This document shows positions 17,893 through 27,779 of a stretch of 46,998 nt of DNA, in pieces. The translations under genes were made by a program, and so were the position numbers. Under the pieces are notes generated by a model. That model saw only the letters and a program-made list of their open reading frames with translations. It was not told the origin of the DNA and did not search any database. How positions within the stretch are numbered: position 1 is the first letter of the stretch; each line of letters begins with the position of its first letter. Source of the stretch: Syntrophomonadaceae bacterium (GTDB taxonomy: Bacteria; Bacillota; Dethiobacteria; DTU022); NCBI GenBank assembly GCA_003567725.1, contig PWYU01000016.1, positions 1-46,998 of the forward strand. The letters run 5' to 3'.

Positions 17893-18984
17893 TTATTCCC
17901 CCTCCTCCGGACCGTGATCATGGGTCACCCGGAAATCAAGCTCTTCTTTCAAGGCATCCAGCAGGCGGTCCAACCCTACAGTTCGAGTTACTTTACCGTG
18001 ACTGAAAACAATCCCCTGTTTTTTACCTGCACAGACACCAATATCAGCCTCTCTGGCTTCTCCCGGGCCATTAACGGCACAGCCCATCACCGCAACTTTC
18101 AAAGGCAGACGATAATTTTTGAGAAGATCTTCAGCTTGCTCAACCAGGGCTACCAGGTCTACCGAGCAGCGCCCGCAGGTAGGGCAGGAAATCAACTCTG
18201 GCACAGGCCGGCCCATGCCAAGGGAGTGCAGGATTTGCTGTGCAACCCGGACCTCTTCGACAGGATGGGCGGTTAACGATACTCTGATCGTATCTCCCAG
18301 CCCTTCCGCGAGAAGTGTTCCTATCCCCACAGCCCCTTTGATTAAACCAGTTCTTAAGGGGCCTGCTGCGGTAACACCAAGATGCAGGGGGTATGGTTTT
18401 TGCTCAGAAAACAGCCGGTAAGCCTTTATGGTGGTTAGTACCTCAGAAGCCTTTAAAGAAACCACCACCCTGGAAAAACCAATATCTTCTAAGGCATCTA
18501 AGTAACCCAGTACTGACTCTACTAAAGCTTCAGCAGTAGGGCCGCCATGTTTAACCATGATATTTTTTTCCAAAGATCCGGCGTTTACTCCAATCCGGAT
18601 CGGTACTTTTAACTGATCTGCCCTGCGGGCCAGCCCGAGCAGCTTTTCTTTCCCCCCAATGTTTCCTGGATTAATCCTGATCTTGGATGCACCGCTTTCC
18701 AGGGCTTCATGAGCAAGCCGGGCATCAAAATGAATATCGGCGATTAAAGGAACGGGACTTTTTAAAACCAGTTCGGCAAAAGGCTTAATTGCTTCCCTGT
18801 TTGGAATGGCCAGTCGAACCAAATCACAGCCGGCTTCGGCAAGCTGATTGATCTGATCCAGGGTGGCTGCTGAATCGGTAGTCCTGGTGTTGGTCATTGA
18901 CTGAACAACCACCGGGGCAGCTCCACCAATTGTAACCCCACCAACCCGGACAGGCCTGGTTTCTTTGCGTTTAATTGTCTCCAT
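17893..18984 (-). CDS. ispG: 4-hydroxy-3-methylbut-2-en-1-yl diphosphate synthase IspG
   Basis: MEP-pathway [4Fe-4S] enzyme converting MEcPP to HMBPP with reduced ferredoxin or flavodoxin. 363 aa. The TIM-barrel part shows RPVRVGGVTIGG, VVQSMTNTRTTD, CDLVRLAIPN and RINPGNIGG. The cluster ligands are in SCPTCGRCSVD (two Cys) and MGCAVNGPGEA (third Cys). Start ATG 18984; the ribosome-binding site is weak. It is the last MEP gene of the dxr-rseP-ispG run, a usual Bacillota arrangement. Confidence 0.96.
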   Translation of the reverse strand: METIKRKETRPVRVGGVTIGGAAPVVVQSMTNTRTTDSAATLDQINQLAEAGCDLVRLAIPNREAIKPFAELVLKSPVPLIADIHFDARLAHEALESGASKIRINPGNIGGKEKLLGLARRADQLKVPIRIGVNAGSLEKNIMVKHGGPTAEALVESVLGYLDALEDIGFSRVVVSLKASEVLTTIKAYRLFSEQKPYPLHLGVTAAGPLRTGLIKGAVGIGTLLAEGLGDTIRVSLTAHPVEEVRVAQQILHSLGMGRPVPELISCPTCGRCSVDLVALVEQAEDLLKNYRLPLKVAVMGCAVNGPGEAREADIGVCAGKKQGIVFSHGKVTRTVGLDRLLDALKEELDFRVTHDHGPEEGE

Positions 18985-19075
18985 TATGCAACACCATCAT
19001 TATGTATTTCTATAGCAGCCCTTTATCAGTAACTTTTGCTACAAAGCCTCACTTAAGTAATACCATTGCTTTGCT

Positions 19076-20092
19076 TTAATTGTCAGGCGCAAAAAAGAGG
19101 CGCAGCACATCCTGATAAGTAATAAACAGGATTAAAGTAATCAACAAAGCAAATCCTATGAAATGAATAAAGCCCTCTTTCTCCGGCTCGATGGGGCGGC
19201 CCCGCACTGCTTCAATAATCAGGAACAAAATTCTCCCACCATCTAAAGCCGGTATGGGGAGTAAATTAATGATCCCCAAATTAATGCTAATCAAGGCTGT
19301 AAGCATAAGCAGGTTTACAAATCCAGTCTGGGCTACCTCACCAATAACATGAACTATTCCCACTGGACCGGCTACATCCATTGGAGCCTGTCCCGACAAC
19401 ACGTAATAAAATGAAGTCAGGATCATGGCAAATTGCCTGAAGCTTTGCTGTATTGAAAGGAAAAAATTGTACTTGTCCAGCATCTGCCCGATTCCGATAA
19501 TACCCCGCCCGGTTTCCGGTTCCTCTGTGGCGGTAACCGTATAACTGAGTTCCTGGCCATTTCTTTCAGCTGTAATTTCAAATTGCTCATTGGGCCGTTC
19601 TGATACAATCACCACTAAATCCCTAAAAGTATCTACAGCTTCTCCGTCAACACTGGTTATTACATCTCCTGCTTCCAAACCTATTTCTTCTGCAGGCGAA
19701 TCTTCCACCACATGGCCAACCCTGGCATTCTCAGCCGGTGTGCCCACAATAAAGAAAAATATCAAGAAGAAAACCAGCAGGGCCAGGATAAGGTTCATAC
19801 CGGAACCGGCCAACAGGACCGCCATTCGGCTGATGATTGGTTTTTGGGGGAAACTATCCGGATCATCTGCTTCTTCCGGATTTTCACCCATTAAACGGCA
19901 AAAACCACCCAGCGGTACTGCCCGCAGGGAGTAATCAATCCCTTTTTTACTCCAGCTAACTAATTTGGGTCCAAAACCTATTGCCAGTTCTAAAACCCGG
20001 ATCCCTGTCAGGCGAGCAATAAAATAATGGCCTAATTCGTGAGCCAGGATTAATAAGCCAAATACAAATATGGCAGCAATAATCGTTTGCAT
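19076..20092 (-). CDS. rseP: Site-2 protease RseP (M50 zinc metalloprotease)
   Basis: Intramembrane protease that cleaves membrane-bound anti-sigma factors or signal peptides. 338 aa. The first transmembrane helix contains HELGH (His18, Glu19, His22). A PDZ domain lies at about 118-190 (EIGLEAGDVITSVDGEAV). The distal NLLPIPALDGGRI segment supplies the third metal ligand Asp, and three to four membrane helices are visible. Start ATG 20092, five bases from the dxr stop codon. The targeted anti-sigma factor is not in the window. Confidence 0.95.
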   Translation of the reverse strand: MQTIIAAIFVFGLLILAHELGHYFIARLTGIRVLELAIGFGPKLVSWSKKGIDYSLRAVPLGGFCRLMGENPEEADDPDSFPQKPIISRMAVLLAGSGMNLILALLVFFLIFFFIVGTPAENARVGHVVEDSPAEEIGLEAGDVITSVDGEAVDTFRDLVVIVSERPNEQFEITAERNGQELSYTVTATEEPETGRGIIGIGQMLDKYNFFLSIQQSFRQFAMILTSFYYVLSGQAPMDVAGPVGIVHVIGEVAQTGFVNLLMLTALISINLGIINLLPIPALDGGRILFLIIEAVRGRPIEPEKEGFIHFIGFALLITLILFITYQDVLRLFFAPDN

Positions 20093-20097
20093 CTAAA

Positions 20098-21261
20098 TCA
20101 TCCTTCCCTATTCTCATCTATTACCTCTGCCGCTCTGCGGCGAGACCATTTATCGGCACTAATTACCTCTTCAATGCCGGGTTTATCAATTTTATCATGA
20201 CTGTCCATAACTTGCTCAATCACTTCTGGTATGGCGGTAAAGCTAAGCGTTTTTTCGATAAATCTGGCTACAGCAATCTCATTAGCGCCATTCAGGACAG
20301 CAGGCATGGTTCCTCCCTGTTTCGCCGCCCGGTAAGCCAGCGCTAAACATGGAAAATTATCCAGGTCCGGAGGATAAAAGTCAAGTTGTTTTCCAAATGG
20401 GTTATAACGTTCAACCCGCCTTTTTTCACGTTCCGGATAAGTCAAGGCATACTGAATAGGCAGGCGCATATCCGGCACCCCCAGTTGAGCTATCACCGAT
20501 CCGTCTATATATTCTACCATAGAGTGAATGATGCTCTGGCGATGAACTATCACTTCAATCTGCTCCAGCTCAAGATCAAACAACCATTTTGCTTCTATTA
20601 CTTCGAGCCCTTTATTCATCATGGTTGCCGAATCAATGGTAATTTTATTACCCATCTGCCAGTTGGGATGTTTCAAGGCTTGCGCTGGTGTAACCTTGTT
20701 TAGTTCATTTTTTTCCCAGCCATAAAAAGGCCCCCCGGAAGCAGTTAGAAAAATCCTGGCGATATCCTCTTTAGCAGCACCGCCCAAACATTGCCAGATA
20801 GCCGAATGCTCACTGTCCACAGGGAGAATTCTTTCCCGGTCAAGCAATCCCTCCTGCTTTAAAATTGATCCGCCAATGACCAGCGATTCTTTGTTGGCAA
20901 GAGCAATCACTTTACCTTCATTTAAGGCGGCAACTAGGGGTCCGAAGCCACTAAAGCCGACCTGAGCCATTACTACCAGATCAGCTTCCGGCCAGGTAGC
21001 AGCCTGCAGCTGGCCGGATTCTCCGGCAGCAATAGTACAGCCAGTACCATGCACTGCCTGTTTTAACCTTTCTGCGGCCTGGGGATCATTTAATACAGCC
21101 AGTTCAGGCCTAAATTGCCTTACTTGCTCAGCCATTAAACAATCATTGCTCCCGGCAGTTAAAGCCACAATGCGGTAATTAGACCCCAGGGATTCTACTA
21201 CATCCAGGGTTTGTCTGCCGATTGAGCCTGTAGAACCTAAAACAGCTATTTTTTTCTCCAT
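20098..21261 (-). CDS. dxr: 1-deoxy-D-xylulose 5-phosphate reductoisomerase
   Basis: NADPH-dependent first committed step of the MEP isoprenoid pathway, DXP to MEP. 387 aa. The dinucleotide-binding start is VLGSTGSIGRQTLDV (about 7-21). The NKESLV motif, DSEHSAIWQ metal-site region, TASGGPF, HPNWQMGNKITIDSATMMNKGLE and ANEIAVA are all present. Start ATG 21261. It lies between cdsA and rseP. The pathway genes dxr, ispG and uppS share this cluster. Confidence 0.97.
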   Translation of the reverse strand: MEKKIAVLGSTGSIGRQTLDVVESLGSNYRIVALTAGSNDCLMAEQVRQFRPELAVLNDPQAAERLKQAVHGTGCTIAAGESGQLQAATWPEADLVVMAQVGFSGFGPLVAALNEGKVIALANKESLVIGGSILKQEGLLDRERILPVDSEHSAIWQCLGGAAKEDIARIFLTASGGPFYGWEKNELNKVTPAQALKHPNWQMGNKITIDSATMMNKGLEVIEAKWLFDLELEQIEVIVHRQSIIHSMVEYIDGSVIAQLGVPDMRLPIQYALTYPEREKRRVERYNPFGKQLDFYPPDLDNFPCLALAYRAAKQGGTMPAVLNGANEIAVARFIEKTLSFTAIPEVIEQVMDSHDKIDKPGIEEVISADKWSRRRAAEVIDENREG

Positions 21262-21329
21262 TTATTTTGATCCCATCTTTATATAATCAACAAATTATTA
21301 CAGCTGAAACGATTAGCCCTGAATCTATT

Positions 21330-22139
21330 TTAAAGCATATCTGTTAGTAAAAAAAAGTAGTAAGCAAATGGCGATGCCAGCATGATGCTGTCAAAACGAT
21401 CTAATATCCCCCCGTGGCCCGGAATAATTGCTCCGGAATCTTTAGTCTGCATTTGCCTCTTTAAGGCGGATTCCATTAGATCGCCCAGCTGGGCAAATAC
21501 TGAAATACCGAGGGCCAGGATAAGCGCAGCCAGGGGAGGAAAACCAAATAGATCGGGGAACAATATGGCTATTGAAAAAAAGATGATCATTGTTCCGCAC
21601 AGGCCGGCCAGGGAACCTTCTACTGATTTTTTTGGGCTAATTTGCGGGGCAAATTTGCGCAAACCCCATTTCACCCCGATAAAATAAGCCAGGGTATCGT
21701 GAACCCAGATCCCGCCAAAAATAGTATAAGCATATAAAGCCCCTTCAGGCTGCATCCGCAGCATCAATAAGTAACCGCATAATACTCCAATATAAATAAT
21801 CCCCCAGAGAGTCATAGCTGAATCGGTAATGCTTGATTTAATTTCTGCTTCCATGTTAAAGATAGCGGCAACAAATAACACAAAGAGCAAGAATAAAAGC
21901 AGCGGCACAAGCATTACAACCTGATCCAAAAATATAATAAGCAAATAAAAGCTTACACCCAGGTGAGCGACCACGGCCATAAAGCTTAGATTGCCGATCT
22001 TTGTAATCCGGTTATACTCATAAATACCTGCATTAACAATTATTAATAAAAACAGGGCAAACCAGGGGCCACCATAATAAACAGCCGCAATAACTACCGG
22101 TATCCCAATCAAAGCAGAAATAATTCTTAATATAAGCAT
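21330..22139 (-). CDS. cdsA: Phosphatidate cytidylyltransferase CdsA
   Basis: Integral membrane enzyme making CDP-diacylglycerol from phosphatidate and CTP, the branch point of phospholipid synthesis. 269 aa with about eight hydrophobic segments. The family signature near the C-terminus is SALKRQMQTKDSGAIIPGHG followed by GILDRFDSIM; the Lys-Asp and His-Gly-Gly-x-x-Asp-Arg-x-Asp residues are intact. Start ATG 22139, 19 bp downstream of uppS. Confidence 0.95.
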   Translation of the reverse strand: MLILRIISALIGIPVVIAAVYYGGPWFALFLLIIVNAGIYEYNRITKIGNLSFMAVVAHLGVSFYLLIIFLDQVVMLVPLLLFLLFVLFVAAIFNMEAEIKSSITDSAMTLWGIIYIGVLCGYLLMLRMQPEGALYAYTIFGGIWVHDTLAYFIGVKWGLRKFAPQISPKKSVEGSLAGLCGTMIIFFSIAILFPDLFGFPPLAALILALGISVFAQLGDLMESALKRQMQTKDSGAIIPGHGGILDRFDSIMLASPFAYYFFLLTDML

Positions 22140-22158
22140 TTATGACCACCTTACCAGG

Positions 22159-22914
22159 CTAGAGTTTCCCGAACCGCCTTTTGCGCTGCTGGTAATCGTA
22201 CACAGCTTCCATCAGCAGCGCTCTTGAGAAATCGGGCCAGTAAACACTGGTAAACCACAGCTCGCTGTAGGCCAGCTGCCAGAGTAAAAAATTGCTGATT
22301 CTTTTTTCGCCGCTGGTCCTGATTAATAGATCCGGATCAGGTAACCCGGCAGTATAAAGGTATTCTGAAAAAGTTTTTTCGTCAACTTCACCCTTGATTA
22401 CCCCTTTTGCTTTAGCATTGATCAGGTTGTTTACGGCTCTTAATATTTCCGTTCTTGATCCGTAGTTTAAGGCAAAATTAAGGATCATGCCCGTATTATC
22501 CCGGGTAGCTTCTCTACCGTCTTCAACCGCTTTTCTTACTTTACGGGGCAGCCTGGCGGCATCTCCTGTCAACCTGACTTGAACGTTTTTGCGAATCAAT
22601 TCGGGCAGTTCAGAATGAAAATATTTCTCCGGAAGGCTCATTAAGTAATTTACCTCCCAGGCCGGGCGCTGCCAGTTCTCTGTAGAAAATGCAAACAAGG
22701 TCAGGGTGTTTACGCCTAGTTTATCAGCACACCGAACCGTTTCACGAACTGTTTCCACTCCCTGCCGATGACCTTCCTGTCTGGGCAGCCCTTTTTCCAC
22801 AGCCCAGCGACCGTTGCCATCCATGATTATGGCAATATGGCCGGGAATCTTTGCCCTGTCAATTAATTGTAATAGCTCTTTTTCTCTTTCGGTACAATGC
22901 AAGTCAAACCCCAC
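22159..22914 (-). CDS. uppS: Undecaprenyl diphosphate synthase (isoprenyl transferase)
   Basis: Cis-prenyltransferase that builds the undecaprenyl carrier for peptidoglycan. 251 aa. Conserved regions are HIAIIMDGNGRWA (catalytic Asp at about 32), GHRQGVETVR, LTLFAFSTENWQRP, LNFALNYGSR and LIRTSGEKRISNFLLWQ with the final SELWFT...WPDF. The start is uncertain: GTG 22914 gives the full frame but has no good ribosome-binding site, and a TTG four codons in (22902) sits 6 nt after GGTGGGG. A terminator-like hairpin separates it from frr. Confidence 0.95.
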   Translation of the reverse strand: MGFDLHCTEREKELLQLIDRAKIPGHIAIIMDGNGRWAVEKGLPRQEGHRQGVETVRETVRCADKLGVNTLTLFAFSTENWQRPAWEVNYLMSLPEKYFHSELPELIRKNVQVRLTGDAARLPRKVRKAVEDGREATRDNTGMILNFALNYGSRTEILRAVNNLINAKAKGVIKGEVDEKTFSEYLYTAGLPDPDLLIRTSGEKRISNFLLWQLAYSELWFTSVYWPDFSRALLMEAVYDYQQRKRRFGKL

Positions 22915-22928
22915 CGTTCAAAAATAAC

Positions 22929-22958
22929 GGCTCCCCCTTTCGATGCTAAGAGAGAGCC
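22929..22958 (-). terminator. Terminator-like hairpin between frr and uppS
   Basis: Minus strand GGCTCTCTC / GGGGGAGCC forms a 9-bp stem with two G-T pairs and a 12-nt loop, followed by GTTATTTTTG. It may end the pyrH-frr transcript, at least partly, before uppS. Confidence 0.5.
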
Positions 22959-23052
22959 GCCTCTGTTGACCTTTACTATGATCGTTAGTCCTGTTTAAAG
23001 AAGCGGGTCTATCAGGCGCAGCTTATGACGATGAGTAACAAACTGCGGCCCG

Positions 23053-23610
23053 TTATACTTCCATCATTTCTTTTTCTTTAGCTTCCAAAAATTTATCAAT
23101 TTCCTCAATTTTTTCATTGGTCAATTCCTGGATGCTATCTTGAGAACGCCTGCTTTCATCTTCCGAAATATCGCTGTCTTTTTCCAATTTTTTGATTTCG
23201 TCATTGGCATCACGTCGGATGTTACGCACAGATACCCTGCCCTCTTCTGCCTTTTTTCGCACATACTTGACAAGATCTTTGCGCCTCTCTTCGGTTAACT
23301 CTGGAATGGTCAACCTGATCACATTACCATCATTGCTCGGGGTCAGGCCAAGATCGGATTTCATGATCGCCTTTTCGATCTCCGGCATTGCCTGCTTATC
23401 CCAGGGCTGAACTACCAGTAATCGTGATTCAGGGGCGCTAACACCGGCCAGCTGGTTCAAGGGGGTCGAGGCCCCGTAGTAATCAACCTCAATTCGATCC
23501 AGCAGGGAAGGTATAGCCCTTCCGGCCCTTAAGGTCGAAAGATCACGCTGAAAAGCGGCGATTGCCTTATCCATTTTTACTTCGGCATCAGCATAAATAT
23601 CCTCTGTCAT
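23053..23610 (-). CDS. frr: Ribosome recycling factor
   Basis: Splits the post-termination ribosome together with EF-G. 185 aa, the usual length. The two-domain pattern is clear: the N-terminal helix ending in [23 protein letters not shown] (about 24-46, shown in part), then [39 protein letters not shown] and [12 protein letters not shown]. Start ATG 23610 with AGGGGTGG upstream, 3 bp from the pyrH stop codon. Confidence 0.97.
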   Translation of the reverse strand: MTEDIYADAEVKMDKAIAAFQRDLSTLRAGRAIPSLLDRIEVDYYGASTPLNQLAGVSAPESRLLVVQPWDKQAMPEIEKAIMKSDLGLTPSNDGNVIRLTIPELTEERRKDLVKYVRKKAEEGRVSVRNIRRDANDEIKKLEKDSDISEDESRRSQDSIQELTNEKIEEIDKFLEAKEKEMMEV

Positions 23611-23613
23611 CAG

Positions 23614-24381
<768 letters not shown>

Positions 24382-24436
24382 TCAACATCTAAAGTTCAAA
24401 CTAATTTTTTTATCGACTGTATGATCAGCCATGCTA

Positions 24437-24466
24437 AAAAAAAGAACACTTTACAGTGTTCTTTTT
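24437..24466 (-). terminator. Intrinsic terminator of the rpsB-tsf operon
   Basis: Perfect stem AAAAAGAACACT / AGTGTTCTTTTT with a 4-nt loop, followed on the minus strand by an uninterrupted T-run, 6 bp past the tsf stop codon. The plus-strand reading also ends in T residues, so it is potentially bidirectional. Confidence 0.93.
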
Positions 24467-24472
24467 GCCTTT

Positions 24473-25102
24473 TTAACCTGTACAACCTTCCGAGCTTTCA
24501 GCTTCAAGCCCTTCTCCGAGCTCAAAGCGGCTGTACCGCCTGATTACCATATTCTCGCCAATTTTAGCAATCAAATCCGTCAAGAGCTGGCTTACGGTAA
24601 TTTCTTCATCTTTTACATAAGCCTGTTCCATCAGGCAATTTTCCTTATAAAACTTCTCAATCCGCCCCTCAACGATTTTTTCGATTACTTTTTCGGGCTT
24701 GCCTTCATGTAAAGCCTGGGCCTTGATAATCTGGCGTTCGTTATCAAGGATGGCTTCCGGAACATCAGTTTTGTTTAAATAAGCCGGGTTTGTCGCCGCA
24801 ACCTGGAGGCAAATGTTACGGACAAATTCACGAAATTCATCATTGCGGGCTACAAAATCGGTTTCACAGTTTACTTCAACCAGGACGCCGATTTTACCTC
24901 CTAAATGGATATAAGAGTCAATCATTCCCTGGTTAGTCGCTTTACCTGCTCGTTTGGCTGCTTGCGCCAGGCCCTTTTCACGCAGGGCATTAACCGCTTT
25001 TTCTTCATCTCCGCCGGCTTCAACAAGGGCTTTTTTGCAATCCATCATACCGGCACCTGTTTTTTCACGCAAAGCTTTGACTACCTGAGCATCTATATGC
25101 AT
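24473..25102 (-). CDS. tsf: Elongation factor Ts (short form)
   Basis: Nucleotide exchange factor for EF-Tu. The 209-aa product is shorter than the roughly 290-aa enterobacterial/Bacillus form. It has the N-terminal UBA-like domain (VKALREKTGAGMMDCKKAL, about 8-26), the TDFVARNDEF core motif (about 80-89) and a single, reduced C-terminal core subdomain. Comparable short forms are known in thermophiles and cyanobacteria. Start ATG 25102. It follows rpsB by 57 bp and ends at a strong terminator. Confidence 0.95.
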   Translation of the reverse strand: MHIDAQVVKALREKTGAGMMDCKKALVEAGGDEEKAVNALREKGLAQAAKRAGKATNQGMIDSYIHLGGKIGVLVEVNCETDFVARNDEFREFVRNICLQVAATNPAYLNKTDVPEAILDNERQIIKAQALHEGKPEKVIEKIVEGRIEKFYKENCLMEQAYVKDEEITVSQLLTDLIAKIGENMVIRRYSRFELGEGLEAESSEGCTG

Positions 25103-25159
25103 TAATCCACGCTCCTCTATTAAATCATGGTCGGCACTTCAAACCTTATCAGCTATTAA

Positions 25160-26146
25160 TTACTTTTCTTCCTCTTGGCCGGATTCTTCTGTTTCAATGC
25201 TTTCTACTGCAGCTTCTTCTTTGCTACCATCTACTGCAGCTTCTTCTTTGCTACCATCTGCTGCACCTTCTACTTTGCTAACATCTGCTGCACCTTCTAC
25301 AACCTGGGCCACTGGAAGGTTTGAAATATCATCATCAGCCACGGATAAATCAGAGGCTTCACTAACTTCTTCCGGCTTTGCTTCTTCATAACCTTTTTCC
25401 TCACCAGCTGCTGCTTCCACTTTTTCACCTTCGGCGGCCTCATCTTCTGCATCCGGTTGTTCACTAATTTGCTTGCCCTCAAGAACTGCATCGGCCATAA
25501 CTGAAGTGATCAGCTTCACCGCCCTGATAGCATCATCATTTCCGGGAATCAGGAAGTCGATTTCATCGGGATCGCAATTGGTATCTACTATGGCTATAAC
25601 CGGAATATCGAGTTTCCTCGCTTCAGCTACAGCAATTTTTTCTTTTCTCGGGTCGGCAACGTAGATAGCATCGGGCACCTTTTTCATGTTGCGGATACCG
25701 CTTAAAAATTTATGAAGCCTTTGTTTTTCATTCTGCAGGGTTAACACTTCTTTTTTGGTCAGGCGTTCAAAAGTACCGTCTGTTTCCATTTCTTCCAGCT
25801 TGATCATGCGGTCGATTCTTTTGCGGATAGTTTTAAAATTAGTCAACATCCCGCCCAGCCAGCGGTGATTGACATAATGAGCCCCGCATCTTTCCGCTTC
25901 AACGCGAATCGATTCCTGAGCCTGTTTTTTGGTTCCAACAAAAATAACGCTTCCGCCGTCAGCAATCAGATCACGCACATAATTGTAAGCCGTATCCAGC
26001 AGCTTAACTGTTTTTTGAAGATCGATAATGTAGATTCCGTTCCGTTCGGTGAAGATGTAGTTTTTCATCTTCGGGTTCCAGCGGCGGGTCTGATGTCCGA
26101 AATGGACTCCCGCTTCCAGTAGCTGTTTCATACTTACTTTTGCCAA
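25160..26146 (-). CDS. rpsB: 30S ribosomal protein S2 with a long acidic C-terminal extension
   Basis: Small-subunit protein S2. Residues 1-225 are a normal S2: [22 protein letters not shown] (in part), [39 protein letters not shown] and [13 protein letters not shown]. Residues about 226-328 are an additional Glu/Ala/Asp/Ser-rich tail that ends in four 9-residue repeats ([36 protein letters not shown]). S2 is usually about 230-260 aa, so the tail is unusually long and probably disordered. The start is TTG 26146 with GGAGG upstream; there is no ATG alternative without losing conserved residues. It is transcribed from an extended -10 promoter at 26258-26286 and followed by tsf. Confidence 0.96.
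   Translation of the reverse strand: MAKVSMKQLLEAGVHFGHQTRRWNPKMKNYIFTERNGIYIIDLQKTVKLLDTAYNYVRDLIADGGSVIFVGTKKQAQESIRVEAERCGAHYVNHRWLGGMLTNFKTIRKRIDRMIKLEEMETDGTFERLTKKEVLTLQNEKQRLHKFLSGIRNMKKVPDAIYVADPRKEKIAVAEARKLDIPVIAIVDTNCDPDEIDFLIPGNDDAIRAVKLITSVMADAVLEGKQISEQPDAEDEAAEGEKVEAAAGEEKGYEEAKPEEVSEASDLSVADDDISNLPVAQVVEGAADVSKVEGAADGSKEEAAVDGSKEEAAVESIETEESGQEEEK
25193..25300 (-). repeat. Four 27-bp tandem repeat units in the 3' end of rpsB
   Basis: The coding strand repeats a unit encoding (V/E)E(G/A)A(A/V)(D/E)xxx four times in a row, residues 283-318 of S2. The second and third junctions share GATGGTAGCAAAGAAGAAGC, so the nucleotide sequence is repeated as well as the protein. This suggests recent slippage expansion. 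Confidence 0.85.
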
Positions 26147-26164
26147 TCTAAATTCCTCCTTTTG

Positions 26165-26250
26165 TTTTTTCCACCGCTCGCGTCATAGCCGCAGACCAAG
26201 CAAAATGCCAACCGGACCCGGCTTCGGCGAACGTGCGTATTTAAAAATTC
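26165..26250 (-). promoter_or_regulatory. Structured 5' leader of rpsB
   Basis: About 100 nt lie between the predicted transcription start and the rpsB TTG. The minus strand contains GC-rich self-complementary pieces (GCCGAAGCCGGGTCCGGTTGGC region, given in part as GCCGGGTCCGGTTGGC) in an otherwise AT-rich interval. This could be an S2-responsive leader. The assignment is by position and local pairing only. Confidence 0.35.
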
Positions 26251-26257
26251 CAGAGGT

Positions 26258-26286
26258 AGTATAGCATAGTTCCCTGTTAATAGCAA
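26258..26286 (-). promoter_or_regulatory. Extended -10 promoter of rpsB-tsf
   Basis: Minus strand TTGCTA (26286-26281), 17-bp spacer ending in TGC, then TATACT (26263-26258). The TGn extension and exact spacing make this one of the better promoter candidates in the window. It is back to back with the promoter proposed for the plus-strand gene. Confidence 0.7.
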
Positions 26287-26302
26287 TGAAAAATCGCCTT
26301 AG

Positions 26303-26331
26303 TTGCAAAAGCGGGGTGCTTGTTATAGAAT
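26303..26331 (+). promoter_or_regulatory. Candidate promoter of the DUF1015 gene
   Basis: TTGCAA (26303-26308), 17-bp spacer, TAGAAT (26326-26331), ending about 60 bp before the ATG. The -35 matches 4 of 6 positions and the -10 matches 5 of 6. Confidence 0.5.
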
Positions 26332-26392
26332 TCTAACAACCACTAAGGAAGAATAAAACAAACCGGCTAAGAAAGTAAGCGAGGTGAAGAAG

Positions 26393-27730
26393 ATGCCCCA
26401 TATCATGCCTTTTAAAGGCATCCGCTATAATCTGGATTTAATCTCTGCCCCGGGTTCAGTTATCACCCCGCCTTATGACGTAATCAGCCCTGAAGATCAA
26501 GACATGCTATATAATCAAAACCCTTATAATATTATCCGTCTGGAATATGGAAAAAGCTTTTCAGAAGACAGTTCAGAAGACAATCGTTACACCAGGACAG
26601 CCAAAGCTTTTAATAACTGGCTGGACCAGGGTATCCTGCAAGTTGACAAAGATAGCTTTTACTACTGCCACGAGCAGACTTTCAAGTGGCAGGACCAGAT
26701 TTTTCAACGCCTTGGAATACTGGCAGCTCTCAAGCTGGAACCCTATTCTTCCGGCGTGGTTTTACCTCATGAAAAAACCATGGCCGGGCCGAAAGAAGAT
26801 CGCTTTAAACTTCTCAAACACACCGGAGCCAACTTTAGCCCAATTATGACCCTTTTCCCCGACCAGGAACAGCTGATGGCAGCTTGCCGGGAAAAAGTAT
26901 GCGTTAAAGAACCGGTATTGGATGCTTATGATTATAGCGGAAACAGGCACCGGCTGTGGCCGGTTGATGATCGTGATCTGAGTGTTAAATTAACTGCCTG
27001 TTTAAAAGATCGTCCTGCATTGATTGCCGACGGACACCACCGTTATGAAACGGCACTGCACTATAGTCAAAAAGTAAACCTGAACCGCCTGCCCGGAGCA
27101 GGATATATCTTGACTACCCTGATCGCGGCTGAAGATCCCGGCTTGTTAATGCTGCCTGCTCACCGCCTGGTTTCTACCCAAAACAATGCTCAACAAACCT
27201 GGCTAAAAACATTAATCGAAAAAGAGTTTACTTTTATTAGCCGGGGCCTTCCTGGAGAGCTCAAAACACAAGCATTCAATCAGGAGCTGGAATCTCTGGC
27301 CGCAAAAAAAAGAGCCATTGGCTTTATCACCGAAGGCAGAGCAGGATTTTTGATCCCCCAAAGAAATATTGCAAGCACAGATCTTCCTTTAACCATACTT
27401 CATGAGCGCCTTTTGGAACCGGTCCTTACAGCTGAGAAGAATAACGATGATCATCCTCAAGCCGGCAGTTCACAACAAAAAATACAGCTTACCTTTACAC
27501 CCGATCTTGCGGAAGCAATTACAGCTGTTTTGGAAAGAAAAGCAGACAATGCCTTTATAATTGCGCCCATGCCGGTTGCAAAGGTCCTCGAACGGTCCCG
27601 CAAGGGTTTGATCATGCCCCGTAAATCCACCTACTTTTACCCCAAACTGCCGGTAGGCCTGGTGCTTTACCACTGTGAACTAAGCCAGGGTGATTGGGTC
27701 GATGGAGATTCGACGGGCTTTAATAAGTAA
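26393..27730 (+). CDS. DUF1015 family protein
   Basis: A 445-aa soluble protein of the DUF1015 family, whose function is not established. Recognisable conserved blocks are the N-terminal MPFKGIRYN and VITPPYDVISPEDQ (about 22-35), NPYNIIRLEYG (about 43-53), and the central IADGHHRYETAL (about 210-221) with charged residues that look like an active or binding site. The start is ATG 26393 because GAGGTG ends 6 nt upstream; a GTG at 26384 is nine bases earlier without a site. It is one of only two plus-strand genes, divergent from rpsB, with its own promoter and a terminator-like structure behind it. No signal peptide or membrane segment is seen. I do not assign a reaction. Confidence 0.88.
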   Translation: MPHIMPFKGIRYNLDLISAPGSVITPPYDVISPEDQDMLYNQNPYNIIRLEYGKSFSEDSSEDNRYTRTAKAFNNWLDQGILQVDKDSFYYCHEQTFKWQDQIFQRLGILAALKLEPYSSGVVLPHEKTMAGPKEDRFKLLKHTGANFSPIMTLFPDQEQLMAACREKVCVKEPVLDAYDYSGNRHRLWPVDDRDLSVKLTACLKDRPALIADGHHRYETALHYSQKVNLNRLPGAGYILTTLIAAEDPGLLMLPAHRLVSTQNNAQQTWLKTLIEKEFTFISRGLPGELKTQAFNQELESLAAKKRAIGFITEGRAGFLIPQRNIASTDLPLTILHERLLEPVLTAEKNNDDHPQAGSSQQKIQLTFTPDLAEAITAVLERKADNAFIIAPMPVAKVLERSRKGLIMPRKSTYFYPKLPVGLVLYHCELSQGDWVDGDSTGFNK

Positions 27731-27779
27731 AGGTAACAACTACCAGATTAACGGGCAGTCGGCCATAGCCATATCCAGT

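Noticed and set aside
25193-25300. Short tandem repeat as a possible CRISPR array
   Set aside because: Units are contiguous without spacers, in frame with rpsB, and encode an acidic protein repeat.
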